In this document: piece after piece, positions 44,708-56,755 of the stretch | How positions within the stretch are numbered: the stretch's first letter is position 1 | Layout: every line of letters starts with the position of its first letter | Assembly: GCA_025093555.1 (NCBI GenBank) | Contig: JAIWNF010000113.1 | Location: 1-59,886, forward strand | Length of the DNA stretch: 59,886 bases | Direction: 5' to 3' | Source of the DNA: Circinella umbellata | Lineage: Eukaryota > Mucoromycota > Mucoromycetes > Mucorales > Lichtheimiaceae | The notes under the pieces: generated by a model | Told to the model about the DNA's origin: nothing | Seen by the model: only the letters and a program-made list of their open reading frames with translations | The model's database searches: none | Translations under genes and position numbers: made by a program

Positions 44708-47700
44708 GGGGACGTGCACCACCCTAATTAGGCTATCGTGCACCAACAAGCCACAAATATTAATAAATAGTGCCCTTGAGTGTTCCTGAAGAAACGCATC
44801 GTGCACTTTTTTTTTAAAAATTAATAAAATGTCTACCGAAAACAACATTGTTTATTTTTTCAACAAAAGGTACCCAAATGGGAGATATTCAGAAACAGCC
44901 CCAGCTTATTTCAACGTTGAAAAAGATAGATATGATCGCTTTTCACTTGACATTGGTTGGGCAATGTGTAGCATGCATAGCAATCGTCGAATGCGAGGAA
45001 TGGCAGGAGGTAATTGCATACATTACAAAAAGACATGCAACGGATTTATTGTGTGTAAAGACGAGAATTGTTCTTTTTTATGTTTCAACGTCGACCTGGA
45101 ATAACTGAAGCTGCTGTAAAAAATCAAATAAACGCTGGATGTCCTGGTTGTAGTGGCACTATGTACCATGATAGAACTTGTAGAGCACATGCATTTTTTT
45201 TATTTCGAAGGCAATGTTTGTACGCTTGTTCATTATGGAGAACATAATCACAATCAGATGGATAATGATGATGATCACCAGGAAAACCCTCCCCGCTATC
45301 TTGACAAGCATCTTAGCAACAAGCAGCAACAGAAACTTGATCAATATTTGGATAATTACAAACAACATGATGACGAACCACAGGGATATGAAAGAGCACT
45401 ATTGCCCCAACGAAAAGCCAAAGGATTAGTTAGTGGCATTTTGGATAAGGAAGGAACGATAGCAAAATCGGTACGCAGTATCAATCCTGTACTAGGTAAT
45501 TTGGATCGAGTTAACTATAGAATTCGGAAACATGGAAAAAACACAAAAGAAAAATCCACAGATGATAAAGACATTTTTAACAAATTTGAAGAACTTGTAA
45601 ATGAATATCCAGATTATATTACATCAGCAAACATTACATCTCATTCCTTTATCATTACTTTCAGGGCACCATTAATGCCAAAATATGTCAACTTCAAAGC
45701 ATTTCCCTGCATAACGGATGTAACGTATAAAGCATTTTCAAAGGATCGATATATGTGTTCAACTGTCTTGTATTTCCCTGAAATACGAAAGCATGCATTG
45801 ATATTTCAGGCTGTTATTAGAGGATTAAAAAAAGAACATTTTCATGAATACTTTCTGGCATTATTTTCGTTATACAAAATCGACTTTAGTTCATCAGATA
45901 ACTTCATGGGAACGGTCATGGACTTCTCGCCGTCACAGAAGAATGGATATTTATCAGCATATACCACGTATAATTGTAGTATGACCGATGGACTTAAATA
46001 CTTGAAAGGCTGTTACATGCATTGGATGCAATCAGTGCAACGCATTAGTAGTATTCATGCTGTTGTACCTGTTGATAAACGCACCGCCTTCTTAGAGCTT
46101 ACTGTCAAGTTACGCACTACTGTTGATGACATGGAAATTAATGATACCTGCAACAATATTGTATCCGAATTCCCAGATGCTCGTAAATGGCTTATATGGT
46201 GGCTCCAACCCGATGTTCGAAGTATGATTTTTATGAATGGATCTATTATGAAGCGTAGTTTACGTTTTCATGTTTGCCGTACTAGTAATGCTATAGAAAG
46301 TTTTCATCGAGTCTTCAACACATTAATCAAGGGGGGTCAGCCACTTGGATCAACATTACGTCGAGCATTGAAACTTGCTAAAAGTGATCAAGATGATCTA
46401 TCACAATTTTATGAATACGGCATGCTGACGACTTACAATCGACAACAAAAATTACGAAAACCACGAAGAATAGGAACCAAAAGCTATGCCGAAAATGATG
46501 GTCGTGCGCCCGACAATACAGACGCGATCTTTGCTGATGAAAACGAACTACGAAAACAGGAAAGGGTGAAGCAAAAAAGTACACCAAAGCAACTACATGT
46601 AGATGACAGCAAAGTTAGTGATCAACGAGGTTATTTGACAGAGAACGACGTAAAAGATATTATGTGTTGTGATTCTAAAGGATTTGTGTTGATGAATGAA
46701 AACGAGCTACCAGCTCTGGCAGTTGATGATCCTACCATTCAAGAAGAATTGGATCGTATTGAAGAAATAGAGGATTATTATATCAGTGTGTTGATGCAAT
46801 TAGACAAACTTCAAGAAACATCTTCCCGTGAAGCATCACTACAACCTCAAAGCCCATCTGAATATATTGATATCGATGATGATAGATGTTTTGATTATGG
46901 CACAAACCCAAACGCAATGTCAGGAAATATCACTTCTTCCGTTATTGAAAACGCAAACAACATTGAAAACACTACCATCACTCATCTGCCTAAAAAACGC
47001 AAAATTGACTTAATTCAACCGTCTACTGGATACAGCTTGACTTTGAATGCAAATGCGAGTATGTCGTGTTATATTGATGCATTTATGGAAACACTATGGC
47101 ATTGTCTTTTGTCACGTATTAAGATAATAAATCTTAATCCTGACAATTTATATGAGAACATGCTCAGAACAACATTTGAGATGACACATACAGAACGTAG
47201 ACGCGATGCTTCTAATCGAATGAGAGCATTTATTTTTCAGAAACTCACAAACTTTCATCGCGGCCGAATGCATGACGTTTGTGAACTCGCCATCAATTAT
47301 ATTCAACATTGCTCACAACAATTTAAAGATCATTTCATAATTAGAAGAGTGCGTATAACCAGTGTCACCATGATCATGAACATATGTGTTTCCTTGATAG
47401 CTCAACTGATACTTTTTCGTCGTATAATCCTGTAATTGAATTTAATCCTTCCACCCTTATTGCTGAAAATATTACAAATGGACCTCCAGAAAATTTCACC
47501 AGATATTTCTCCAGAAGCATACATCGTCAAAAAGATAATGCAAGGTGCTTCTACTGCCAAGAATCCGTAATAACCTACTATCTTCCAATACACGATCTGC
47601 CTCCTTTCCTTATTCTCCGTGATAATATGTTCAGTTGGGATGAAATATATGGAAACATCCCATTTCCTTACAACATGACCATATTACAATTCAACAATTA

Positions 47701-48179
47701 TCGTCTCATTGCTTTGATATCATCAACAGAAAGAAATGGCTATCATTTTACAACGACAACAATCATAGAAGCACCAAACAGACCTTTTATTGCACGTATG
47801 GATGACATGAAAAAGCCTGGAATCAAAGTTCTTAGTGAATAGCCTGAAGAATTTCCTGGTATTTCTCGAAAATAAATTACCCTGTATTAGCTTTTTATGA
47901 AAAATGTTAAAAATAAATAAATTATGTTTGTATATGATATATAAGAATAATGTACACACATTTTCTTCAGTTATTTATACTATTTATTAATAAAATGGGT
48001 ATAATGTATACATTCAATGGAGCAATGTGTCAACGTGCACTGTTTATCTTTATAATATATGGTGCACCATTTCCTGCTGTGACTCGTTCCTCTATGGTGC
48101 ACTATTATCTTAAGTGACTCGTTTTCTTAATGGTGCACGATAGGTGGTGGTGGTGCACGACCTCTTTTTCGTGGACCGC
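44708..48179. mobile_element. MULE transposon with 8-bp target duplication
   Basis: The 8-mer CTAGCAAC flanks the element (44700-44707 and 48180-48187), in the MULE size range. The ends contain inverted copies of CGTGCACCACC and TATCGTGCACCA (44713-44743 against 48131-48159). GTGCAC recurs several more times near both ends, suggesting transposase binding sites. The body holds one decayed transposase-peptidase gene on plus. Confidence 0.7.
44829..47842 (+). pseudogene. MULE transposase with GCM/FLYWCH-like finger and USP-like tail
   Basis: From ATG 44829, an N-terminal Cys/His module (CSMH ... C-IH-KKTC ... CKDENC, then CPGC ... C-AH ... GEHNHNQ) resembles the WRKY/GCM/FLYWCH fingers seen in MULEs. 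The DDE core shows D in CITDVTYKAF, D in TVMDFSPSQKNGY, CYMHW, and E in RTSNAIESFHRVF. The C-terminal part has ANASMSCYIDAFMETLWHC, a CxxC pair (ARCFYCQ) and NGYHFTTTT, resembling the Cys and His boxes of a C19 ubiquitin-specific peptidase. Reading frames change near 45070 (T-run), 45195 (T-run) and 47346. These are three 1-nt-type shifts, so it is a pseudogene unless they are sequencing errors. Confidence 0.7.
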
Positions 48180-48385
48180 CTAGCAACTGGTTTCGTCGGG
48201 ACATTTTTTCCTTCCCTAAACAAAAATTTGTCGCAGGTCATTAGCGTAAACAATTTGGAGCGTCGGATGTGAGAGGATTAGGTTGTATTTCCCCACGCTG
48301 GAACGTTTTTATCAAAAATATACCAAAGGCTAAGTAGTAAATCTCTATAGTTTTACCCATTTCGTTTTCTTTCTTCTACTCAGGA

Positions 48386-48608
48386 CCTCTGTTGCGGGTT
48401 CGTCCTTCTTCATGTCCGAGTGATGAGTGTGGAATAACTGGTGATAGCTTCGTGCCGCCCAGTCCCTCAGCATTCATTGCCGATTGTTTTTTTTTTCTTT
48501 TTTGAATCTAGGGCCTCTGTTGCGGGTTCGTCCTTCTTCATGTCCGAGTGATGAGTGTGGAATAACTGGTGATAGCTTCGTGCCGCCCAGTCCCTCAGCA
48601 TTCATTGC
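48386..48608. repeat. GC-rich 95-bp tandem duplication, period 128
   Basis: 48386-48480 and 48514-48608 are identical as far as I can see (start CCTCTGTTGCGGG, end GCATTCATTGC). They are clearly more GC-rich than their surroundings. Each is preceded by a pyrimidine-rich tract ending in AG, as if a duplicated plus-strand exon, and plus frame 3 is open through each unit. A Box-C-like GTGATGA lies in each, but no matching Box D. It could be exon duplication or a structured RNA. Confidence 0.7.
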
Positions 48609-49794
48609 GAGTTGTTTTCTCTCTTGATATTTTTTATTGTTCGCACAATCGGGCTAATCCTGGTTTTATGTTTTTACTAGGTATTATATTACTAATGCCA
48701 CATATTATAGCAACGTAACCCCATGGAGCATTCAGAATCGAAGTTGATGAACCGTCAGAATAGTGCCTTTTACTTGTATTAGCTGTTGTAGGTGTACACA
48801 AGCTAAGGATTATGTTTAGTGACAGCATCAAATGATATATATTAAGCATGGAAGATCTTATTATGATGAGTAGTTGTTATAAACATTTCTTCCGATCAAT
48901 AAAACACACGGATTTTCGATTTCATATTGGATCCAATCGCTAATGATGCTTTCCACCACAGCTCTAAAGTATCCAAGCAAGCCGTACAAGACACAGGAAA
49001 ACAAACAATAAGAAATAAGATAACCAGAAGGATGTCATATGCTCGGCAAGATATTACTTTTTTATCGGATTTTACAATATAATAAACTTTATATTCCAAA
49101 TTACTGTATATTATTGGGATTGTGCGATTGTAATATCTAACACCCAATGTACAATATTATACGAGGGATACTGGTTTTTACAATAACATGTACAACGGCT
49201 TGAATCTTTTTATTCTTGCAGGATATCGTTAGCTTGGCTGCTATATTATGCTTAGAAGCTGTTGTAGGCTTGGTGATGCACCACAAAAATCGACCTTATT
49301 TATATAAGATAAGTGTATGTATATATATGTACATGATTTTATTACAAAGATGACGATAAAATTGCTATTTGTTTGAGAATGAAATAAAAGACAATAATGA
49401 TGTTGATGTAGGAGAAAAAGAAATTATTGCGATGATAAATGTGGAGATACTGTACAATGTTTTGATGGCAAAAGGATGAATAAAACAATAAAAGGAAATA
49501 ACAGGGACATGGAATATCTAAAGATAATAGACTGATAGAGGTGATAGAACGCTAACTACTACATCCATCCAACTTTCTTTTCTTTATTGTTGTTGTATCC
49601 AACACATATTCTTCCGAAAGATAATCATTTGTCATTTTAATTATTAAAGTATAGCGTATCTTTGATTATGCTTTGCTGACATTTCGTGTATTTCCCTATT
49701 TGGACCATGATTTGTAAGAACACAAAATTCCGTCTTCTATAGTGATAAAAGATAACAGCTGTGTAGATATATCATATCGTCAACCACTCAAAGT
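48609..49794. other. Intergenic, nothing recognised
   Basis: AT-rich. From about 49600 it is homologous to the inverted piece at 8688-9090 and forms the downstream flank of family copy F2. Confidence 0.4.
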
Positions 49795-51111
49795 CTAATC
49801 ATAATACGTATCATTAATCTTATATTCATAATTCACACGGCCATGACAAATATAAATCTTACCTATACATATATCAATATATCGCACCCGATAATAAGAT
49901 TCATATAAATAGAGATAATATTTTATTTTAATAAACTTTAGTTCAATTATTGTTCTTTTGGGTCTGGTTGACTTATTTACGTCTCCTTTTATTTTATTAC
50001 GTAATTTTATTAATATAACAGTTGTATCAGTATTTAAAGCGGACGGTGTAATAATTTTGGTTTTGCTGTTAATAAGCAGCAAGTATCCAGTCAAACCTTC
50101 TGTATCACTATCATCATCATCATCATCATTAGCTCCTGTGACAACATCAATACTATCCTTGACAATGCTCTAATTATATAAACATACAATGATTATTTAA
50201 CGAGATGCAATTCTGTTATAAATCTTGCCGTTTTTTCTATTTCTTCCTATCCTGTTAGTCTACCTTCCCTTCAGCTGATAATTTGTTCCAAAAATGGTAA
50301 CTATGTTTTTTATAACAAAATTCTTCCAAAGTAGCACCAACTTTTTGTTCTACGAGAAGCGTAATTCTAGATACATATCCCGCTGGCATATCGAGCACTA
50401 CGCTGCTCATTCCCAGATCTGATAGAACACAATCATAAGTCGCACTATTATGTTTGCGATGTAATCGACATCCCAATAAAAAAATAAAAACCACTTACGC
50501 GTATTCAGTATACCAATTATTTGAAGTTTATGGATTTTCTTTTTCATTATCAAGATCAGCAAGAAGACGTAGCGCCATATCCTTCAGCGTTTTAGGAAGT
50601 TTGATAAATTTTTCTATGAGCTCCTTTGAGCCGATACCTGCTTCGTCTGCTCCTCGATTTTCACTTGCGCCATATTCCATTTGTTCTTTCTTTAAAATAA
50701 GGTCAGGCTTACATGCTGAAACCTTGGGTTTGATGTGTCCGTCATCACACAACCGATTTTCATTGCATCTTGCGGAGCCAGCGAGGGTTTGTTGATCGCT
50801 TCTAAATAATTTTTCAAAAATGTGTTTAGTACTGTAATCAGGTTAATATCAATTCTTCCACTAGTAAAAGCCCATTTTAACTTTTACCTTAAAGCGTCAA
50901 CTTGTAAATTTTGAAAGTACATATCTATGGCTCTCCAAATCAACATTATCAGATCTCTTTCACCACCTGAAACCGCTGTCCGATAAACGTGTCCCCACCT
51001 GTAAGAAGAAACTATATCCCAAATCATCCGCTTTGAGAAATCAAGATCAAACTGTTTAACAGGATGAAAGTGTGCTTTCTCAGCTACTTCCCATATCTGA
51101 TCTACGTCGGT
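49795..51111 (-). pseudogene. Family P copy F2, 3' half (exons 7-10)
   Basis: Minus-strand exons: 51111-50888, 50801-50499, 50418-50264 and 50169-49795. Identical in plan to F1 (offset 38,473 with no net indel from 11815 to 14275). Unlike F1 it reads through FWNKLSAEG at the end of exon 9 and has an open last exon: acidic VTGANDDDDDDSDTEG, then LINSKTKIITPSALN and the basic KSTRPKRTIIELKF. Exon 8 has the same 2-nt deletion after NEKE as F1, so the defect predates the duplication. Confidence 0.7.
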
Positions 51112-51369
51112 CTATACATAGAATATTATTGTTATTATTACGTATTTTTTCGGTATGTCATTATTTTGATGGAAGAAAGAGATGTCCTACCATATACTAG
51201 AACTTTTTAAAAGTCTTTTAATTCTTGCGAATGCCGTTTTTTGTCCATGATGACAATTTTTTTTCGCTTATAATGGAGATATTTTTCACTTATGATGGCG
51301 AAAATTTTTTTTGGAGGTTTGAGACACCCTATTATACCAATTATCTTCTTTTTTTGTCCAAACATACGC

Positions 51370-52643
51370 ATAGATAGCTGCCTTTTCGTTATCTTCTTCT
51401 AATAATCCTTCGTTTCTTGCTTGAATTAAATGATGGTTTAAATTAAACGGAATAGTTTTTCCAAATAGAGGTCTGATGATAATCGAGATTTCGATGGATC
51501 AAGCAAACAATCAACGAAGTCTTTTCGTTCTCTCACCAATTTTATTTCATCATGTACAGTTCAGCACCATATTTTCTGAATTCGGTAGCACCCAAATAAT
51601 AGATCATGCTTTGTTTGTCCCCAACAAACGAAAATCAATCTTGAAACCTTAGCTGAGCAACTGTCATAGATTTTTTTAGTTGGATAAGTTGAGATACTTT
51701 CCCCGCTAGATAATGATATATGTTGTATTTAATTATCATTTACTATTGTTATAATTGTTATTATTAAATGTCTATTGATCAAACTTTTATATTCATACCT
51801 GATTAAACGCAAAGGAGCTGGAAAGAATCGTTCTAGAAGAAGCGACCAAATAACCGATAAATAGTTGTAGTCTGTAAATCTATTTCTTTGGCTCAATACA
51901 TCCCTTTTTCTTTGATTAATTCAAGCTTGCATACAGATAAATACGAGAATATTAAAATTTGTGGCTTTACACCTCTCTATGATCACTATCACAACATTTA
52001 TACACGTATATAATACAACGGTGTACAAAGAAAATTACGAGAAAAAATACGAGCACTTACATATGTTCCATAGCTTTACACATGAGTTTGCTCTCACCCT
52101 TTACTGTTTTGCTATTTCTTAACAGGATTAGATATCCTTCCCTGAGACGAACCGATCCTGACCCTTGACATGCCTAAATAACGTTAAAATTAATTTGAAG
52201 AACTCATTTTATGACTATAAAGTGAGATACAATGCTTTTAAAAAACAAATTACTTTTCTAAATTTCCAAACATCAGCTCCTGTTGTTTCTACTTCTTTAA
52301 CAGGTTTATTTTTGATGGGTTGTACAGATATTTGATAAGCATCCTTTGATTTTTGGTGAAAAATTATTTTTGACCATCTGGTCGTTCATCAACAAGATCC
52401 AAATAATGGAAGACAGCCCTGTACTACTGATAGAATCATAAGTAAGTGAGTGAACACAGAAAAAAAGCGGTAATAAGAATAATTATTTCTTATACCTCAT
52501 TATTTTTCGTCTTTTCACTAAAGATCTGTAAATCAAACCGGGAGCGAACTGACGAAAGTGAAAACAGCTCTTTGGAAGAAAATAACTGGAGCCCAAGAAC
52601 TTACATTATAATTTAGTAAATTCATGAGAATTTAACATTATGA
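51370..52643 (-). pseudogene. F2 5' half: exons from a second family
   Basis: Same exon blocks as 12900-14170: RSRFDLQIF, YRAVFHYLDLVDERP, SGSVRLREGYLILLRN, KLMCKAMEHM, FTDYNYLSVIW, and a degenerate FKIDF block. It shares the chimeric structure and almost all lesions with F1; only a handful of base differences were seen. Confidence 0.55.
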
Positions 52644-52760
52644 ACGAAAAAGAAACCGCAATTGCAAGAATAAAAATATAAAGGTTGAGTATGTAGGGCT
52701 TTTTTTTAAAAGAAAAGCTGCGAAGGAAATACCAAAATACCAAAATAGAACCTGCCCTTA

Positions 52761-52858
52761 GAGCCGCTGAAATTTCGCGACAAGGTCTAGCCGGGGTAAT
52801 ATTTATCCGGATAGAATTCGCGACAAAAAAAAGTCGCGATCGGTAAAATAATGTACCG
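52761..52858. repeat. MULE left terminal inverted repeat
   Basis: Matches the reverse complement of 56631-56727 over about 97 bp. Confidence 0.9.
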
Positions 52859-53305
52859 GTCTAGAAAAAGCAAACCTAATAAAAAAATGCATTGTAGTAA
52901 TTGCAAATATCATGAAACTATAAAAAGCATTGATCAAATGGAATTTTGTGCACTAGTCTTGGAAACATTAGTATAAGTAACACCTAAAAATCTTTTGGTA
53001 TGATATTTTAAACAATCTATAAGTAAATAATAATAATTATAATAAAAAAATAATAGAAAGACACAATAAAAGAAAAGAAATAAAATAAAGTAAAATGAAA
53101 CAATAAAATGAAAAGGAATAATAAAAATAAAAAATAAAAACGTGAAACGTAAAACGTAAAATAGTCCAAATAAAAGGGAAAAGTAGAAGAATGATGATTA
53201 TAGGAAATATCTAATTAAAGAAGACGTTTTTTTTTTCAGTTAGTAGTCTTATACAAAAAAAAATACATTTTGGAAAATATAACTTACCGAGAGCAAAAGC
53301 TGAAA

Positions 53306-56300
53306 TTAATTATGATGTGAGTATTGCCTATTTGTTCTAGGTATGGTGGTTCTATTTCTCATTCTACGAGTACGGTCAACATATAATTCTACACTGTTAT
53401 TTTCAACAGCAGAATCAAAGTCTTGTATTTGTTGGGTATCTCGTAGAAGGGGGCGGTATTCAGTTCTTTGAGTGTTGAACTCATTTTCTAGCTCGTCGAT
53501 GCGTTGAAGCAATCGACGACGTTCTTGGCGGTTTTGTTGCATGCGTTCTTCGCGACGCAAAAGATCTTGTTCTCGATCTGCAACAATAGACGCATCTAGT
53601 TGCGGTGGTGTTGTGATTTGCCGATTAATCCCAGGAGAAATAGTGGGAATATGATCGCCAAAAACGATATCATCATTGTCGCTATCATCATCGTTTCCAT
53701 CGTCACTGTCATCAGGTAGCATTGGGGGTAATGCAGCACTCTCTGCCGGAGTAAGACGGCGAGGGGCGCCAACATTCTCCTCCAACCTCATCGTGCTAAA
53801 GCAATTCTCGCTTTTCTATATACGATATTATTTTTATATCATTAACACATGTTAAGTTAACCGATAAATGAATAGTGGATAAGACAGAAAAAAAAATACA
53901 ACGTACATCCAAAATTTGAATGAATGGTGCTGTTATTCGACGATGAATGAAGAAGTGGTTAGGACCAAATCTTCCATGTTGTGAACGGCGGACAAGATGC
54001 TTGCATACCAGGTATCGACTAGTGAGAAAACTAGGACATCCACAGGTCCATGTTTCAGTCGATGGCTCATATAATGCATTTGCATTCGAGTTTTCTTCTC
54101 GACCAACAAGCCGATTCCATTCTTTTGTGAACTCATTGGCCCATCTTGTGGCGTGGCTGCCGATAACCGTATCGCGGTTAAATTTGTATCTAAGGTCTGG
54201 AAAATACCTATCCATAATAACATATACCAATAAATCTAAACGAGCACGATTGTAGTGGTATAAATGATTACGTTTCAATACTTTCCAATGAGCCTCAATT
54301 AACATTGTTGTTTTTGCCATTGGGATACGATCACCGGCAGTACAGCGCGTCCAAGTTTTCCATGCTCTAGGATTATACCATTCATTGAAAAGATACACCC
54401 AAGTATCAATGTATCCATGGTGATTGCAGAATAGATAAATTTCGCGCGCAGCACCAATATATATTTGGGCTGGCGTTCGATGACCTGGAACTAAATAAAG
54501 CAATATACAATAAAATTGTAATTAGAAATGGAAATAATATATTTTACCATACGTAGAAAAGAATCATTATAACATTTTTAAACACCCATTACCATCGATC
54601 AATGGATGCATATGGAAATGCTTAGTAACCATGTTTAGAATTGTTTCACGGTCTTGAGCTGGACAACTAGGTTGTCGACGACCTCCACGACCACCAATAC
54701 CGGGTGTCCAAGTAGAAATATCGGGAAAATCGGGGAAGAGGGTGGATGCCATTATAACGTCATATGAAGGAATATTTCTACTTATTGGCTCAGATAGTTT
54801 TTTATCGATTGCTCGTTTCAAATGCCAAAGACAAAGCCTAAGTCGGATAGGGTTGCGTCCCCAGACTGTTTCAATTGCCCTCATTTGAGCTTTATCTTTA
54901 TCAGAGAACATAAAAGTTGGAACGAATCCATGATCACGCAACTTCACAAAAAAACGTTCTAATGCCTTTGTTTTTGTTCCATTAGGAGCATTTTGTTCGA
55001 GTTTTGTATATAAGAAGTATGCAATTGGAAATGCTACTCCGTTGACATTTGCAACAATACCAAACAATTCGGCATCAGCACGATTTGTTTTAAAAGTAGA
55101 GTCAATTACATATTCATGAACATTGTCATTTTCAATAAGAAGTTGGAAAAAGGGGGTAACAAAGCCAAATCCAACATAGTATATTGTACGTTTCCATGCA
55201 ATCTAGTTTTTATTATTTATTGTATTTATATAAGATTCTATTTATGCTATATCCTTTCAACTATTGCTAATATCACAACTACAAACTGCCACGAGCTTTT
55301 CAAGCAAAAAAAATAAGTCTAGTGTTAGTAGCTCTTCTTTTATTACGTACCTCATAAAATCCTTGATTATTATACCGCTGAACCAGCATTCTTGCTGATA
55401 GCAACTGGTCAGGGTGCAAGCGATACTCGCGTTCAAAGGTTCTTGTCCACCAGTAGTATACTTGCATTGGGGATATGTTGGAATCTGGAAATTCCCGGAT
55501 TATGCGTCGATAAACACTCGCTGCATTTGTTTGTTGCGAGCTTCTCGAAATTGCTTCCCGGATTTCCTGAGGAACAATATTACGCTCAAGTTGCTGGTAG
55601 CGTAAGCGTTCAACAGCATCAGCAGGCGGGTGACTTTTATGGCGTACTTCGAGCTCCACATATCCGAGCTGGCGTTTGATGATACCTTGAATACGACCAT
55701 GACAGTCGTATACTGGCATTCGTTCATGCTGACGGACACGCTCTCTGTCTGGATTGTTCTGCTGGTATGTCAATGAGCGGGAGCAATATCCAGTAAACGA
55801 TATATCAAAAGATTGCTCTGGGTCAGCTTCATTACGCAGAATATAGCGATACCCGTCACACTGCCCAACCACATCGAGAATCCGATCCATTACTTGTCTG
55901 TCTCCCATGAGCTCCAATTCAGGGTCAATGCAGACATAACAAGTGAATGTATACATCCCCTATATTATAGTTTTTTTTAATCAGCTTTAATCAACATCAT
56001 TTTTTTTTGATAAGTTATAAGTATTCTTACTTGGTCATCTGGTTGATGAAAGTCGTCATTAGTGCCATGATATTCTTCATCAAGAGAATCCAAAAATACC
56101 ATGTCATCAAGGGGAATCACACGTCTAGGCGTATCACGTCCACGGCAAGCATCACAGGTTTTATTAGGTGTATTTCTACCCAAAAAAGCCGTTCCTGCTT
56201 TTACCTGATAACATCTGTGGCAGAAATACATGATATTTTCGTCAAAAGAATCTTCTTGACGAGCTTCAGCAATTGTTGGTGCATCTGTGGTATTACGAAC

Positions 56301-56357
56301 ATGGCGTAAGACACGAGGATTACGAATGCTGGGAATGCGATTGTTGTTAGTGTTCAT
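53306..56357 (-). CDS. MULE transposase with SWIM finger, 5 exons, 879 aa
   Basis: Minus-strand exons: 56357-56031, 55959-55351, 55202-54593, 54490-53907 and 53815-53306. All have GT/AG ends and phases 0, 0, 1, 0, with no internal stop. An N-terminal treble-clef-like CHRC ... CDAC cluster (about residues 50-80) comes first. A helical FAR1/WRKY-like region follows. The DDE core has D about 346 (EYVIDSTF), D about 413 (FMFSDKDKAQ), the CLWHLKRAI helix and E about 581 (MLIEAHWKVLKR). A SWIM finger has C665, C667, C678 and H680 (TCGCPSF ... VCKH). The tail has an acidic DDSDDGNDDDSDND run and a coiled coil. It would cut and join element DNA at the TIRs in the nucleus. This copy looks competent. 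Confidence 0.9.
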
Positions 56358-56630
56358 TATAAAATAGTAATTAAGAAAATGATAAAACTGAATAACAGTA
56401 GACAAACAAATGCTGGCACCAAAATTTTGTTTCTAATTCCTCTAAGCCTCAAATTAAAATATTGGCTTTTGATCACTTTCTATCTATTTGCATATATTTT
56501 CCTCTAGATTTTGTCTCCAAATATGCTGAAAATATAAAAAACATTGAATTATTATAATAAACTTTTTTTCCATCCTGATCAAAATGCGCCATATCAAAAA
56601 AAATAAATAAAAACATCCTTTTCTTTACGT

Positions 56631-56727
56631 CGGTACATTATTTTACCGATCGCGACTTTTTTTGTCGCGAATTCTATTCGGATAAATATTATCCCGGCTA
56701 GACCTTGTCGCGAAATTTCAGCGGCTC
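56631..56727. repeat. MULE right terminal inverted repeat
   Basis: Reverse complement of the left repeat. Followed by CTATGTTTAGTAAATAGATAACC, which leads into the family P block. Confidence 0.9.
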
Positions 56728-56742
56728 CTATGTTTAGTAAAT

Positions 56743-56755
56743 AGATAACCAGCAA
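56743..56755. other. Unoccupied Ty3 target site
   Basis: AGATAACCAGCAAC here is continuous, whereas in the first copy of the duplication the same site is interrupted by the Ty3 element with CCAG on both sides. This is the pre-insertion allele of 14280-22649. Confidence 0.9.

Larger units (their letters stand above)
52761..56727. mobile_element. MULE transposon with 97-bp TIRs, intact-looking
   Basis: The terminal inverted repeats are 52761-52858 and 56631-56727, about 97 bp with three or so differences, starting GAGCCGCTGAAATTTCGCGAC. Each contains an internal hairpin TCGCGAC-A(n)-GTCGCGA. The flanks compared with the empty F1 site suggest a target duplication based on AAATAG(AT)AACC, with AT lost on the left. 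The outermost few bases of each end are therefore uncertain. The element carries one five-exon transposase gene on minus. Confidence 0.85.

Noticed and set aside
48386..48420. tRNA gene (GCGGGTTCGTCC resembles a T-arm)
   Set aside because: No acceptor stem, D-arm or anticodon arm can be drawn around it.
48386..48608. Hammerhead-ribozyme or C/D snoRNA reading of the GC-rich duplicated unit (GTGATGAG...GGAATAAC)
   Set aside because: The conserved C of CUGANGA and the GAAA core are not met, and Box C lacks a paired CUGA. Kept only as an unexplained repeat.
49600..49990. Independent gene on the plus strand opposite the F2 last exon
   Set aside because: The minus-strand frame continues the spliced family P gene and is acidic then basic as in relatives; the plus frame is a shadow.
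52741..52760. Exact 9-bp target duplication for the SWIM MULE
   Set aside because: Flanks share only AAATAG and a gapped AAATAG(AT)AACC; no exact 8-11 bp duplication abuts the TIRs, so the boundary is left open.
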